Shown: piece by piece, positions 26,440 to 34,926 of the stretch | Numbering within the stretch: position 1 is the first letter of the stretch | Layout of the letters: the number at the start of each line of letters is the position of its first letter | NCBI GenBank assembly: GCA_016869595.1 | Contig: VGDT01000008.1 | Coordinates: 1-64,000 of the forward strand | Direction: 5' to 3' | DNA length: 64,000 nucleotides | Source: Alphaproteobacteria bacterium | Lineage (GTDB): Bacteria > Pseudomonadota > Alphaproteobacteria > Rhizobiales > Beijerinckiaceae | The notes under the pieces: model-generated | The model's input: the letters and a program-made list of their open reading frames with translations, nothing else | What the model was told of the DNA's origin: nothing | Databases searched by the model: none | Program-made: the position numbers and the translations under genes

Positions 26440-27405
26440 ATGCGTTCCTATCTCGATTTTGAAAAGCCCGTCGCGGAACTCGAAACCAAGGTGGACGAGC
26501 TGCGCGCGCTGGCGGAAAACGGCGAGGCTGTATCAATCGGCGAGGAGCTGAGCAAGCTCCAGGCCAAGGCCGCCAAGGCGCTCGCCGATCTCTACGCCGG
26601 CCTGACCCCTTGGCAGAAGATTCAGGTCGCGCGGCATCCGCAGCGTCCGCATTTCTCTGACTATGTGCAGCAGCTTATCGATGAGTTCACGCCGCTCGCG
26701 GGCGACAGGCTTTTCGGCGAGGACGCTGCGATTGTCGGCGGCTTCGGGCGCTTCCGGGGAGAGCCGATTTGCGTGATCGGTCAGGAGAAGGGCTCGGACA
26801 CGGCGAGCCGGCTGCATCACAATTTCGGCATGGCGCGGCCGGAGGGCTATCGCAAGGCCGTCCGCTTAATGGAGCTTGCCGACCGCTTCGGCCTGCCGGT
26901 CGTCTCTCTCGTCGACACGGCCGGCGCCTTTCCTGGAATCGACGCCGAAGAGCGCGGTCAGGCCGAGGCGATCGCCCGCTCCACCGACGTATCGCTCTCG
27001 CTCGGCGTGCCCAATGTCGCCGTTGTAGTGGGGGAGGGGGGCTCCGGCGGCGCGATCGCCATCGCGGCCGCCAATAAGGTGCTGATGCTCGAGCACTCCG
27101 TCTATACGGTCGCGTCGCCTGAGGCCTCGGCCTCGATCCTGTGGCGCGACTCCGCCAAGGCGCAAGAAGCCGCGACCAGCATGAAGATCACGGCGCAGGA
27201 TCTCTTAAAGTTCGGCATCATCGATCTGATCGTGACAGAGCCGCCGGGCGGCGCGCATCGCGATCCGGAGGCGGCCATTGGGGCGGTAGGGGAGGCCCTC
27301 GCCAAGGAGCTCGCGGACTTGGCGAATTTTTCGCGGGAGCAGCTGAGAAACGCCCGCGCCGAGAAATTCATGGCCATGGGCCGGAAGCTGGAAGAAAAGC
27401 GTTAA
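26440..27405 (+). CDS. accA: Acetyl-CoA carboxylase carboxyltransferase subunit alpha
   Basis: A 321-aa subunit that, with AccD, transfers the carboxyl group from biotin to acetyl-CoA to give malonyl-CoA for fatty acid synthesis. Typical stretches are YLDFEKPVAELE at the start, HPQRPHFSDYV, SRLHHNFGMARPEGYRKA, DTAGAFPGIDAEERGQAEAIA and GEGGSGGAIAI. AAGGA precedes the ATG at some distance. accD is not in the window. Confidence 0.96.
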   Translation: MRSYLDFEKPVAELETKVDELRALAENGEAVSIGEELSKLQAKAAKALADLYAGLTPWQKIQVARHPQRPHFSDYVQQLIDEFTPLAGDRLFGEDAAIVGGFGRFRGEPICVIGQEKGSDTASRLHHNFGMARPEGYRKAVRLMELADRFGLPVVSLVDTAGAFPGIDAEERGQAEAIARSTDVSLSLGVPNVAVVVGEGGSGGAIAIAAANKVLMLEHSVYTVASPEASASILWRDSAKAQEAATSMKITAQDLLKFGIIDLIVTEPPGGAHRDPEAAIGAVGEALAKELADLANFSREQLRNARAEKFMAMGRKLEEKR

Positions 27406-27556
27406 CGCAAATCTCGAAAGATTCGCCTTGAAAGGCGCAGAGGCGCCAATTTCTGGGTGATTCGGACACGTTCTCGTCCCAATGTTGGTTTTTCGTGATC
27501 GCCGGCGTCTCTCTTGAGGCCGTCGCGATGCGGCGGCCGCCGCCAGAGGGGACAGA

Positions 27557-28801
27557 ATGAAAATTCAGGCCATAGCGCCGGCTTTGGGGCTCGCCGCCTT
27601 GGCCGCCTTCGCGCTTTCTGGCTGCGAGCAGAGCGGTCTCGCGCACCGCTCGCTTGCGCCGATCCCCTCCGAGACTGTCGCCTTGATGGACCAGGTCGGG
27701 ACGTCCAAGGAAGCGCCGATGCTGATCCGCGCTTACAAGAAAGAAGCGGAGCTCGAAATCTGGAAGATGCGGTCAGATGGCCGCTACGTTCATCTGAAGA
27801 CCTATCCGATGTGCCGCTGGTCGGGTCAGCTCGGTCCCAAGCGCCAACAGGGCGATCGCCAGGCGCCGGAAGGCTTCTACGCCATCGGCCCGGCGCAGAT
27901 GAATCCTAATTCAAGCTATTATCTTTCCTTCAACGTCGGCTATCCGAACGCTCTCGACCGCGCGCTGGGCCACACAGGCGGCGATATCATGGTGCATGGG
28001 GCCTGCTCGTCAGCAGGCTGCTTCTCCATGACCGATAGGCAGATCGCCGAGATTTACGCGATCGCCCGCTCGTCGCTCGCCGGGGGCCAGCGTGCGATTC
28101 AGATGCAGTCCTTCCCCTTCAAGATGACGGCGGAAAATCTCGCCAAGCATCGGCTCGATCCGAACATTGGCTTCTGGAAGCAGCTGAAGGAAGGCTCCGA
28201 TCATTTCGAAGTGACCTTGCAGGAGCCGCAGGTCGCCTTCTGCAATCGGCGCTACGTGTTCAATGCGACAGGCGCTGCTCCTCTCGACCCCAACGCCGCC
28301 TGTCCGGCGCTCAAGCAGGATCCCGAAATTGCGCAGGCGGTGGCCGAGAAGTCAGCGCGTGACGACGCTAAAATTGCTGAGCTTGTCCAAAGCGGCGTAA
28401 AGCCGGTGCGCGTCGTCTATCAGGACGGCGGTCAGCACCCGAGTTTCGCTTCGCGCGTTTCTGAGGTCAGCCGGCCGGAGACGATCGTCCCGCCGACCGA
28501 AATCGCGCTCGACGACAAGCCAAGCCGTGGCGGTGGCCTTGGCGCTGGACAGCCTGCCGCCAAACTCGCCGGCGCATCGCCGGTCGTGACTTTGGCGGGC
28601 GCAAAGGCCGCCGACGAAAGCAAGCGCACGCATGTCGCAATGGCGCCGACGCATAGCGATCGCCGCGAAATGTCCGCGCTTGCCGCTTCGGAGCTGGTGC
28701 TCGCGAACAAAAAAATATTGCGCCCGAAAGACGCATCTGGGGAGGACGCGCCTATCCCGCCAGCCTCCATCGGCACGAGGAAATCCGCCGCCGTTCATTA
28801 G
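27557..28801 (+). CDS. L,D-transpeptidase lipoprotein (YafK-like)
   Basis: A 414-aa protein with lipoprotein signal (lipobox LSGC, Cys23) and an L,D-transpeptidase catalytic domain of the YkuD/YafK type: GGDIMVHGACSSAGCFSMTD with His147 and catalytic Cys155. Such enzymes make or cleave 3-3 peptidoglycan cross-links or attach proteins to the wall. The C-terminal third (from about residue 270) is low-complexity, Ala/Pro-rich and probably unstructured. AGGGGACAG precedes the ATG; an intrinsic terminator follows. Confidence 0.88.
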   Translation: MKIQAIAPALGLAALAAFALSGCEQSGLAHRSLAPIPSETVALMDQVGTSKEAPMLIRAYKKEAELEIWKMRSDGRYVHLKTYPMCRWSGQLGPKRQQGDRQAPEGFYAIGPAQMNPNSSYYLSFNVGYPNALDRALGHTGGDIMVHGACSSAGCFSMTDRQIAEIYAIARSSLAGGQRAIQMQSFPFKMTAENLAKHRLDPNIGFWKQLKEGSDHFEVTLQEPQVAFCNRRYVFNATGAAPLDPNAACPALKQDPEIAQAVAEKSARDDAKIAELVQSGVKPVRVVYQDGGQHPSFASRVSEVSRPETIVPPTEIALDDKPSRGGGLGAGQPAAKLAGASPVVTLAGAKAADESKRTHVAMAPTHSDRREMSALAASELVLANKKILRPKDASGEDAPIPPASIGTRKSAAVH

Positions 28802-28841
28802 TCGCAATCTATTCGAATTCTTGATAATCCAAGCAGACTTA

Positions 28842-28868
28842 AAGCCGCGTCCTGACGCGGCTTTTCTT
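28842..28868 (+). terminator. Rho-independent terminator of the L,D-transpeptidase gene
   Basis: AAGCCGCG, loop TCCTGA, CGCGGCTT followed by TTCTTTT. Confidence 0.85.
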
Positions 28869-28918
28869 TTGTGCGCGGTGAAATTACCGCCACGGCTTAG
28901 TCGCGTCACAAAAAATCC

Positions 28919-28947
28919 TTGACTCTTGTGCGGCGCAGCAATATAAC
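28919..28947 (+). promoter_or_regulatory. Sigma-70-type promoter of sRNA candidate
   Basis: TTGACT at 28919-28924 and TATAAC at 28942-28947 are separated by exactly 17 bases, the clearest promoter in the window. It lies after one terminator and ahead of another, with no open reading frame in between. Confidence 0.75.
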
Positions 28948-28953
28948 AGTGCG

Positions 28954-29044
28954 ACGCAGCGAGATTTGGTCTCGCTCCGTAGCCCTCCTTGGGCGTTTCC
29001 TCCCTTGACTTGGGCCGCTGGTTCTTCCGGCGGCCCTTTTTTAC
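28954..29044 (+). ncRNA. Putative small RNA, about 90 nt
   Basis: A short transcript is predicted from the promoter at 28919-28947 to a terminator whose T-run is at 29037-29042. Visible structure: hairpin GCGAGA-TTTGG-TCTCGC, hairpin GCCC-TCCTT-GGGC with a pyrimidine-rich loop, a single-stranded linker containing TTTCCTCCCTTG, and the terminator hairpin. CU-rich loops that can pair with Shine-Dalgarno sequences are typical of trans-acting sRNAs in alphaproteobacteria (for example the CCUCC-loop families). I cannot name the family. The neighbouring cobB ends on the opposite strand at the T-run, so this is not a leader of a downstream gene. Confidence 0.65.
29011..29042 (+). terminator. Rho-independent terminator of the sRNA candidate
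   Basis: GGGCCGC-T-GG, loop, CC-G-GCGGCCC followed by six T. It abuts the stop codon of the convergent cobB, so its complement may also stop the cobalamin operon. Confidence 0.85.
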
Positions 29045-30432
29045 GCCATGAGGTGGAAAAAGGAGCCGGAAACGCCGCTGCGCGTCAGCCCGGCGGGGCG
29101 CTCGTCGTCGCTATAGGCGTCCTGCGCCAGCGCGAAGGGGGCGCCCTCTTCGCGCAGAACAGTCGCATAGTGGAATTCATGCCCGCGCAGTCGGAATCCG
29201 ATGACCCCCAATGGGTGATCTGCCGCCAGTCTCGCGTGGCGATAGCCGAGATGTAGCTTCCGCTTGGCGAAGCTTGTTTCCAGTTCAAGCAGGCCTGCCA
29301 TTTCATGCGCCTCGCCAGCCGCATCGGTCAGTGAGCGGCCCAAAATCATATAGCCGCCGCATTCGCCGTGGACCCACCGCCTTTTAGAGAAACTGCGTAA
29401 CCCTTCCATGAAGACATGCGCCGCCGACAGACGGGCGGCGTGCAGCTCCGGATAGCCGCCCGGAAGCCAGCAGAGATCGCAGTCGTCGGGCGGCGCCTCG
29501 TCAGCGAGGGGCGAAAAGAAGAAGAGTTCCGCGCCGGCGTCGCGCCAACTCTGCGCGAGATGCGGATAGAAGAAGGAAAAGGCGTCGTCGCGCGCGACAG
29601 CGATGCGTTGCGCGGGGGGCGTCAGACCATTTGTCATTCCCGACGCCCGCAAAGCGGGCGATCGGGAATCCAGAGCAAGGTCGGGAAGCTTCGCCGCCTC
29701 GGTTCTGGATCCCCGATCAGGCCTGCGGCCTGTCGGGGATGACAGCGAACTGGCGGCTGCGACGATCGCCGCCACATCCACATGCGCCTCGACGAAATCA
29801 GCGAGAGCGTCGAGACGCTGATCGAGACCTTGCGTCTCGCCAGCCTGCACCAGGCCGAGATGGCGTTCGGGCAGTATGATCTTCTCGTCGCGCGGCAGGG
29901 CGCCGAACACTTTTATGCCGAGCGCCTCGATCGCCTGAGCAGCGAGCCTGCGATGGCGCTCGGACGCGACGCGGTTCAACACGACGCCGGCGATTTTCAC
30001 GCGGGCGTCATGCGCAGCGATTCCGCGCACGATCGCCGCCGCGGTCTGCGCCTGACCCGAGACGTCGTGGACGAGAATAACCGGCCAGCCGAGCATGGCG
30101 GCGATGTTGGCGCTGGCGCCGACTCCAGCCGCGCCGCCCGGCGCGCCGTCGAAGAGCCCCATGGCGCCTTCGGCGATGACGATGTCCGCGCCAGCGCTCG
30201 CCTGCGTAGCGAGACGGGCGATCAAATTGGCGTCCATCGCCCATGTATCGAGGTTGACGCCGGCGCAGCCGGTCGCCGCTGCGTGAAAGGCGGGGTCGAT
30301 ATAATCAGGCCCGCATTTGACTGGCGCGACGCGCAAGCCGCGCCGCGTCAGCGCCCGCATGAGGCCGAGCGTCAGCGTCGTCTTGCCCGACGAGGAGCGG
30401 GCGGCGCCGATCAGCAGGCCGGGCGCGTTCAC
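29041..30432 (-). CDS. cobB: Hydrogenobyrinate/cobyrinate a,c-diamide synthase
   Basis: A 463-aa ATP- and glutamine-dependent enzyme that amidates the a and c carboxylates of the corrin ring. The N-terminal synthetase domain starts with a P-loop ([11 protein letters not shown], residues 10-19). The C-terminal class-I glutamine amidotransferase domain has LPGGYPEL, catalytic Cys358 in HGECGGYM, and GHEFHYATV. Residues about 230-267, in the linker between the domains, are encoded by a palindromic repeat element in frame. Last gene of the riboswitch-controlled operon; its start overlaps the cobM stop by ATGA. Confidence 0.94.
   Translation of the reverse strand: MNAPGLLIGAARSSSGKTTLTLGLMRALTRRGLRVAPVKCGPDYIDPAFHAAATGCAGVNLDTWAMDANLIARLATQASAGADIVIAEGAMGLFDGAPGGAAGVGASANIAAMLGWPVILVHDVSGQAQTAAAIVRGIAAHDARVKIAGVVLNRVASERHRRLAAQAIEALGIKVFGALPRDEKIILPERHLGLVQAGETQGLDQRLDALADFVEAHVDVAAIVAAASSLSSPTGRRPDRGSRTEAAKLPDLALDSRSPALRASGMTNGLTPPAQRIAVARDDAFSFFYPHLAQSWRDAGAELFFFSPLADEAPPDDCDLCWLPGGYPELHAARLSAAHVFMEGLRSFSKRRWVHGECGGYMILGRSLTDAAGEAHEMAGLLELETSFAKRKLHLGYRHARLAADHPLGVIGFRLRGHEFHYATVLREEGAPFALAQDAYSDDERPAGLTRSGVSGSFFHLMA
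29632..29744. repeat. 113-bp palindromic element inside cobB, copy 1
   Basis: The ends are imperfect inverted repeats, TGTCATTCCCGAC and GTCGGGGATGACA (12 of 13 pair). Internally GGGAATCCAGAGC and GTTCTGGATCCCC also pair. The copy at 62394-62508 has the same ends and the same internal blocks. The element is read through in frame by cobB. Confidence 0.85.
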
Positions 30433-31193
30433 CTTTCGCCTCTTGCGCGAAAGCGCCGATCGTAGCCCGCATCGTAAAGCGCGCTTTCTCGAAAATCTTC
30501 GCTCGCCAGCGCCGGGCCGACAAGAATGAGCGCGGTGCGGTCCATCGGCGTTTCGGCCGCGCGCGCTTCGATGTCTGCGAGAGTTCCGCGCACGATGCGT
30601 TCATCCGGCCATGAAGCGCGATAGACAAGCGCCACCGGACAGTCGGCGCCGTAAAACGGCGTCAATTCGTCTACCACCCGCGCGAGAACATGGATCGAAA
30701 GATGGATCGCAAGCGTCGCGCCCGATTGCGCGAATGTCGCAAGCTTTTCGCTCTCTGGCATCGAGGAAGCGCGTCCCGACGTGCGCGTCAGCACGAGCGA
30801 TTGTGCGACTTCCGGTAGGGTGAGTTCGCGTTTTAGCGCAGCGCTCGCCGCCGCAAAGGCCGGAACGCCCGGCGTCATCGTGTAAGGGATGTCGAGCGCG
30901 TCGAGCCGACGCATCTGTTCTCCGACCGCGCTCCAAATAGAAAGGTCGCCGGAATGCAGCCGCGCGACGTCAAGCCCGGCGTCGTGCGCTTCTTTCATAT
31001 GCGCGATGATACCGTCGAGCGACAGCGGCGCCGTATCGACAATGCGCGCGTCGGCCGGACAATGCGCGAGCACCCCCGCAGGCACGAGCGAGCCGGCGTA
31101 AAGGCACACCGGACATCGCGCGATGAGATCGCGCCCGCGCAAGGTGAGGAGATCGGCGGCGCCAGGACCGGCGCCGATGAAGTGCACGGTCAT
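30429..31193 (-). CDS. cobM: Precorrin-4 C11-methyltransferase
   Basis: A 254-aa SAM-dependent tetrapyrrole methylase. The N-terminal [18 protein letters not shown] is the family signature, and [35 protein letters not shown] is typical of CobM/CbiF. It makes precorrin-5. It is coupled at both ends by ATGA overlaps, to cobE upstream and cobB downstream. Confidence 0.95.
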   Translation of the reverse strand: MTVHFIGAGPGAADLLTLRGRDLIARCPVCLYAGSLVPAGVLAHCPADARIVDTAPLSLDGIIAHMKEAHDAGLDVARLHSGDLSIWSAVGEQMRRLDALDIPYTMTPGVPAFAAASAALKRELTLPEVAQSLVLTRTSGRASSMPESEKLATFAQSGATLAIHLSIHVLARVVDELTPFYGADCPVALVYRASWPDERIVRGTLADIEARAAETPMDRTALILVGPALASEDFRESALYDAGYDRRFRARGER

Positions 31194-31588
31194 GAGTTTT
31201 CCTCATCGCCGCGTTTCGCCAGAGCGCAGGCGGCGACGGGCGTCGTCACGCGCGGCGCGACGAGGCGGCTGTTCGCGCCGGCGCCGACGAGCGCCGCGGC
31301 CTCGGCGACGCTGCCGACTCCAAAGAGCGCCTGCACGCGCGGCGAATGCGTCGCCGCCGTGGCCTTGCGCGCGCGCAGCGCCGCGAGCGGCAGAAAGACG
31401 AGTTCAACGCCAAGTTGGCGCGCGGCCTCGTGCAGCCCGGCTTCCTCCGCTTTGCTTTCGAGCGCGCAGAGCTTCGCTTCGCGCAGATCGACTCTGTGAG
31501 TTTGCGCGACGCGGCGCACGAGTTCGACGATATCTTTCGCCGCGACGCCGCGCCGTGCGCCGAGGCCGAAAGCGTAAAGCCCATTCAT
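31190..31588 (-). CDS. cobE: CobE / CbiG C-terminal-domain protein
   Basis: A 132-aa protein matching the C-terminal domain of CbiG, found alone as CobE in aerobic cobalamin pathways. Typical stretches are [17 protein letters not shown] near the start, [18 protein letters not shown] residues, and [12 protein letters not shown]. Its exact role is not settled. I chose the ATG at 31588, which overlaps the cobL stop as ATGA, rather than the in-frame ATG at 31606 that has no binding site. Confidence 0.85.
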   Translation of the reverse strand: MNGLYAFGLGARRGVAAKDIVELVRRVAQTHRVDLREAKLCALESKAEEAGLHEAARQLGVELVFLPLAALRARKATAATHSPRVQALFGVGSVAEAAALVGAGANSRLVAPRVTTPVAACALAKRGDEENS

Positions 31589-32787
31589 CTCTTCACCGCT
31601 CGCCATTGCGTCACCGCCATGGCGGGATCGAACGCGTGAAAGCGACCGATTAGTCGCGCATGCGCGATCTGCAAATGCAACAGCTCGCCGCCTTTTTCGC
31701 GATAGACGTCGGCGAGAAGCGACTGAGTCTCGATCGTAACGGCGTTGACGACGATGCGCCCGAAGCGGGGCAGGGCGCCCCAGGCTGCGGCAAGCATTGC
31801 GGCGTCTGCGCCGCCGCCGACGAAGATCGCCTGCGGCGCTTCGAGTTCCGCGAGCGCTTGCGGCGCTTCGCCATCAACGACGCGCAAATCTGGAACGCCG
31901 AGCGACAGCGCGTTGCGCGCGATGCGCGCTGCGCGCGCGTCGTCGCGCTCAATGGCGATGGCGCGATTTGCGGGATCGCTCAGCATCCATTCGATGGCGA
32001 TGGAGCCCGCGCCTGCGCCGACATCCCACAGCAATTCGCCCTTGCGCGGCGCGAGCGCCGAGAGCGTCACGGCGCGAATGTCGCGCTTGGTGAGCTGTCC
32101 GTCGTGCTCGAACCACTCGTCAGGAAGGCCGGGCGCAAGCGGAATGATCGGCGCGCCATCCTCGGCCTCAACTTCGACGGCGACGGTGTTGAGCGGCGCA
32201 ATATTATCCAGCGCGAATGCGTCGGCGCGTGCGATGCGCAAACGCTCGTGCGGACCGCCAAGACGTTCGAGCACATAGAGGCGCGATCCGCCCATGCCGC
32301 GCTCGACAAGATGGCGCGCGAGGCGCGCCGGCGTCGTCTCGTCCCAGGAGAGCGCGATGATCCGCGCGCGCGGCTGTAGATGCGGCGTCACGCGCTCAAA
32401 GGCGCGGCCGTGCAGCGAAAGGAGCGCGCAATCCTGCTGGCTCCATTTAAGCCGCGCGGCTGCGAGCGCAAACGCCGACGGCGCCGGAACGCAAAAAATC
32501 TCGTCATGCGCGACATGGCGCGCGATGAGATCGCCGACGCCGTAGAAGAAGGGATCGCCCGAAGCGAGAATGACCGTTGGCTTGCCGCGCTGGGAAAGAA
32601 TTCGCGGCAATGCGTCGGTCAGCGGCGAGGGCCATTGCAGGCGCTCGGCAGGCGCGTCGACCATGGCGAGATGTCGCGCGCCGCCGACAATCAGCGAGGC
32701 TTGCGCGACGAGCGCGCGCGCCGCCGGCGTCAGCGCGTCGGCGCCGTCTTCGCCAAGCCCGATCAGCGACAGCCACGGCGCGCTCAT
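31585..32787 (-). CDS. cobL: Precorrin-6Y C5,15-methyltransferase (decarboxylating)
   Basis: A 400-aa fusion. The N-terminal CbiE-type methylase (MSAPWLSLIGLGEDGADALTPAA) carries out C5 methylation. The C-terminal CbiT-type domain (KRDIRAVTLSALAPRKGELLWDVGAGAGSIAIEW, from about residue 240) performs C15 methylation and decarboxylation. The product is precorrin-8X. ATG at 32787 overlaps the cobJ stop (ATGA); the earlier in-frame start at 32814 adds nine residues without homology. Confidence 0.95.
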   Translation of the reverse strand: MSAPWLSLIGLGEDGADALTPAARALVAQASLIVGGARHLAMVDAPAERLQWPSPLTDALPRILSQRGKPTVILASGDPFFYGVGDLIARHVAHDEIFCVPAPSAFALAAARLKWSQQDCALLSLHGRAFERVTPHLQPRARIIALSWDETTPARLARHLVERGMGGSRLYVLERLGGPHERLRIARADAFALDNIAPLNTVAVEVEAEDGAPIIPLAPGLPDEWFEHDGQLTKRDIRAVTLSALAPRKGELLWDVGAGAGSIAIEWMLSDPANRAIAIERDDARAARIARNALSLGVPDLRVVDGEAPQALAELEAPQAIFVGGGADAAMLAAAWGALPRFGRIVVNAVTIETQSLLADVYREKGGELLHLQIAHARLIGRFHAFDPAMAVTQWRAVKR

Positions 32788-33536
32788 GTCGCCTTCCGCG
32801 ACGTATAAACCCAATCGCGCGCGCCCTCGCGCGCAATGCGGCGCGTGCCGCTCGCGCCGATCACGACAAGCGTCGACATGTCGACCTTGTCGCCCTCGGC
32901 TTCGTCGAGCCGCGTCAGAATGATTTCCTCGTTCTCGCGGCCGACGGATTTCGCAAGGCCAACGAACGTCTCGCCCGGAAGATGGCGACGCAGCAGCGCG
33001 AAGGCGTCATTAATGCGCGTCGGCCGCGCGCGCGACGCCGGATTGTAAAGCGCGATGACGAAGTCGCCTTGCGCCGCATGTTCCAGGCGCTTGGCGATGA
33101 CGTCCCAAGGTTTGAGATTGTCGGACAACGAAATCGCGCAGAAGTCATGGCCAAGCGGCGCGCCAAGCCGCGCCGCCGCCGCCTGCATGGCCGACACGCC
33201 GGGGAGCACGCGAATGTCGAGATCGCGCCACTCGCGCGGGCCACAGTCGACCGCTTCGAACACCGCCGCAGCCATGGCGAAAACGCCGGGGTCGCCCCCC
33301 GAAACCACGGCGACGCGGCGGCCTTGCGCGGCGCGCGCCAGCGCCTCTTGCGCGCGATCGATCTCGACGCGATTATCGCTTGCAAGTCGCGTCTGACTTC
33401 CGCGTTCTGGAACGCGCGCGACGTAAGGCGCATAGCCGATAATGTCCTGCGCCTCATCGAGCGCCGCTTGCGCCTCGTGAGTAAGCCACCGGGCGTCGGC
33501 CGGACCGAGGCCGACGATGTCAAGTGCGCCGCTCAA
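32784..33536 (-). CDS. cobJ: Precorrin-3B C17-methyltransferase
   Basis: A 250-aa SAM-dependent methylase that contracts the ring to precorrin-4. Signature stretches are LDIVGLGPADARWLT, DIIGYAPYVARVP, VVSGGDPGVFAMAA and DFVIALYNPASRAR. ATGA overlaps join it to cobI upstream and cobL downstream. Confidence 0.95.
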   Translation of the reverse strand: MSGALDIVGLGPADARWLTHEAQAALDEAQDIIGYAPYVARVPERGSQTRLASDNRVEIDRAQEALARAAQGRRVAVVSGGDPGVFAMAAAVFEAVDCGPREWRDLDIRVLPGVSAMQAAAARLGAPLGHDFCAISLSDNLKPWDVIAKRLEHAAQGDFVIALYNPASRARPTRINDAFALLRRHLPGETFVGLAKSVGRENEEIILTRLDEAEGDKVDMSTLVVIGASGTRRIAREGARDWVYTSRKAT

Positions 33537-34297
33537 GGGCGCCGGCCTCGCCCTGGCACGAGCGCCATCGAGAAATAGGGCGCGTCGTCGTCGCGCTTGT
33601 CCTTGAGGCGCATGATCTTCTCGCCCGGCATGGCGCCGCGTTCGACATAGATCGCGCGATCGATGACGCCGGCGCGAGTCATGGCGCGACGCAGCTTGGC
33701 GAAATTGCCGCCTAGCTTCATCACCACGGCGGCATCCGTTTCGGCGAGACGCGATGCAAGTCTGTCTTCATCGAGCGTCGCCGGTAAAACGGTGAGAATG
33801 TCGTCGCCCCAGGCCATCGGCTGGCGCGCCGCGGCGAAGCAACCCGACATGCCGGAGACGCCAGCGCAAATTTCGACGCGGAAGCGCGAGTCGAGCCGCG
33901 CGAACATATGCATGAAGGAGCCGTAAAGCAGCGGATCGCCTTCGCAGAGCAGCGTCACGTCGCGGCCGGCTTCGAGCACGGCGCGAATACGCATAACGCA
34001 GTCTTCGTAGAATCGCTGAAGCGATTCGACATATTCCGGCTGATCGAATGGGATCTCTGTCGTCACCGGATAATCGAGCGCAATCTCTTCGCAGTCCGCT
34101 GCGAGATAGGGGGCGGCGATGGCGCGCGCATGGCTCGCGCGTCCGCGCTTGGCGAAAAAGGCGACGACTTTCGCCGCGCCAATGAGGCGCGCGGCCTTGA
34201 CCGTCACAAGCTCGGGATCGCCGGGACCAAGCCCGACGCCGATCAGCGCGCCGAGCGCCGCGACGCCTTCACGCGATGTCGACGTAAGCGCGTTCAT
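33533..34297 (-). CDS. cobI: Precorrin-2 C20-methyltransferase
   Basis: A 254-aa SAM-dependent methylase making precorrin-3A. Signature stretches are IGVGLGPGDPELVTVKAARLI, AVLEAGRDVTLLCEGDPLLYGSF and VEICAGVSGMSGCFAAA. ATGA overlaps to cobH and cobJ. Confidence 0.95.
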   Translation of the reverse strand: MNALTSTSREGVAALGALIGVGLGPGDPELVTVKAARLIGAAKVVAFFAKRGRASHARAIAAPYLAADCEEIALDYPVTTEIPFDQPEYVESLQRFYEDCVMRIRAVLEAGRDVTLLCEGDPLLYGSFMHMFARLDSRFRVEICAGVSGMSGCFAAARQPMAWGDDILTVLPATLDEDRLASRLAETDAAVVMKLGGNFAKLRRAMTRAGVIDRAIYVERGAMPGEKIMRLKDKRDDDAPYFSMALVPGRGRRP

Positions 34298-34926
34298 TCC
34301 TTCTCGCTCGCGAGCGCGTTGATGGCGGCGGCGGCCATGGCGCTGCCGCCCTTACGGCCTTTCACGATGACGAAGGGAATGCGGCCGTCTTCGCGCAGCG
34401 CTTCCTTTGATTCCGCCGCGCCGACGAAACCCACCGGCATGCCGATAATGGCGGCCGGCGGCGGCGCACCTTCGTCGATCATTTCCAGCAGGCGGAAAAG
34501 CGCCGTCGGCGCATTGCCGATTGCGACCACAGCGCCGTCTAAGCGATTGCGCCATAGCTCCAGCGCCGCGGCGCTCCGCGTGTTGCCTATCTCCGCGGCG
34601 AGCGCCGGCACGCTTGGTTCAAGCAGCGTGCAGACCACCTGATTTTCCGCCGGAAGCCGCGAGCGCGTCACGCCATGCGCGACCATGTTGGAGTCGCACA
34701 AAATCGGCGCGCCTCTTTGCAATGCATCGCGCGCCGCCGCGACGAAATCGGGCGAGAACTCGATATCGTCGGCAAGCTCCACCATGCCGCAGGCGTGGAT
34801 CATGCGCACCGCGATCTTTTCCTGCTCTGGCGTGAAACGCGAGAGATTCGATTCGGCGCGAATGGCCGCAAAGGAGCGCGCGTAAATCTCACCGCCGTCG
34901 TGGATATAGTCGAAGCGGAGGGTCAT
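34294..34926 (-). CDS. cobH: Precorrin-8X methylmutase
   Basis: A 210-aa CobH/CbiC protein that moves a methyl group from C11 to C12 to give hydrogenobyrinate. Typical stretches are AVRMIHACGMVELADDIEFSPDF (with the active-site His), PILCDSNMVAHGVTRSRLP and IIGMPVGFVGAAESKEAL. ATGA overlaps to cobG and cobI. Confidence 0.96.
   Translation of the reverse strand: MTLRFDYIHDGGEIYARSFAAIRAESNLSRFTPEQEKIAVRMIHACGMVELADDIEFSPDFVAAARDALQRGAPILCDSNMVAHGVTRSRLPAENQVVCTLLEPSVPALAAEIGNTRSAAALELWRNRLDGAVVAIGNAPTALFRLLEMIDEGAPPPAAIIGMPVGFVGAAESKEALREDGRIPFVIVKGRKGGSAMAAAAINALASEKE

Noticed and set aside
29011..29042. Terminator at 29011-29042 as merely the terminator of cobB
   Set aside because: The T-run is on the + strand, behind a + strand promoter; it may also work for cobB but is best explained by the sRNA unit.
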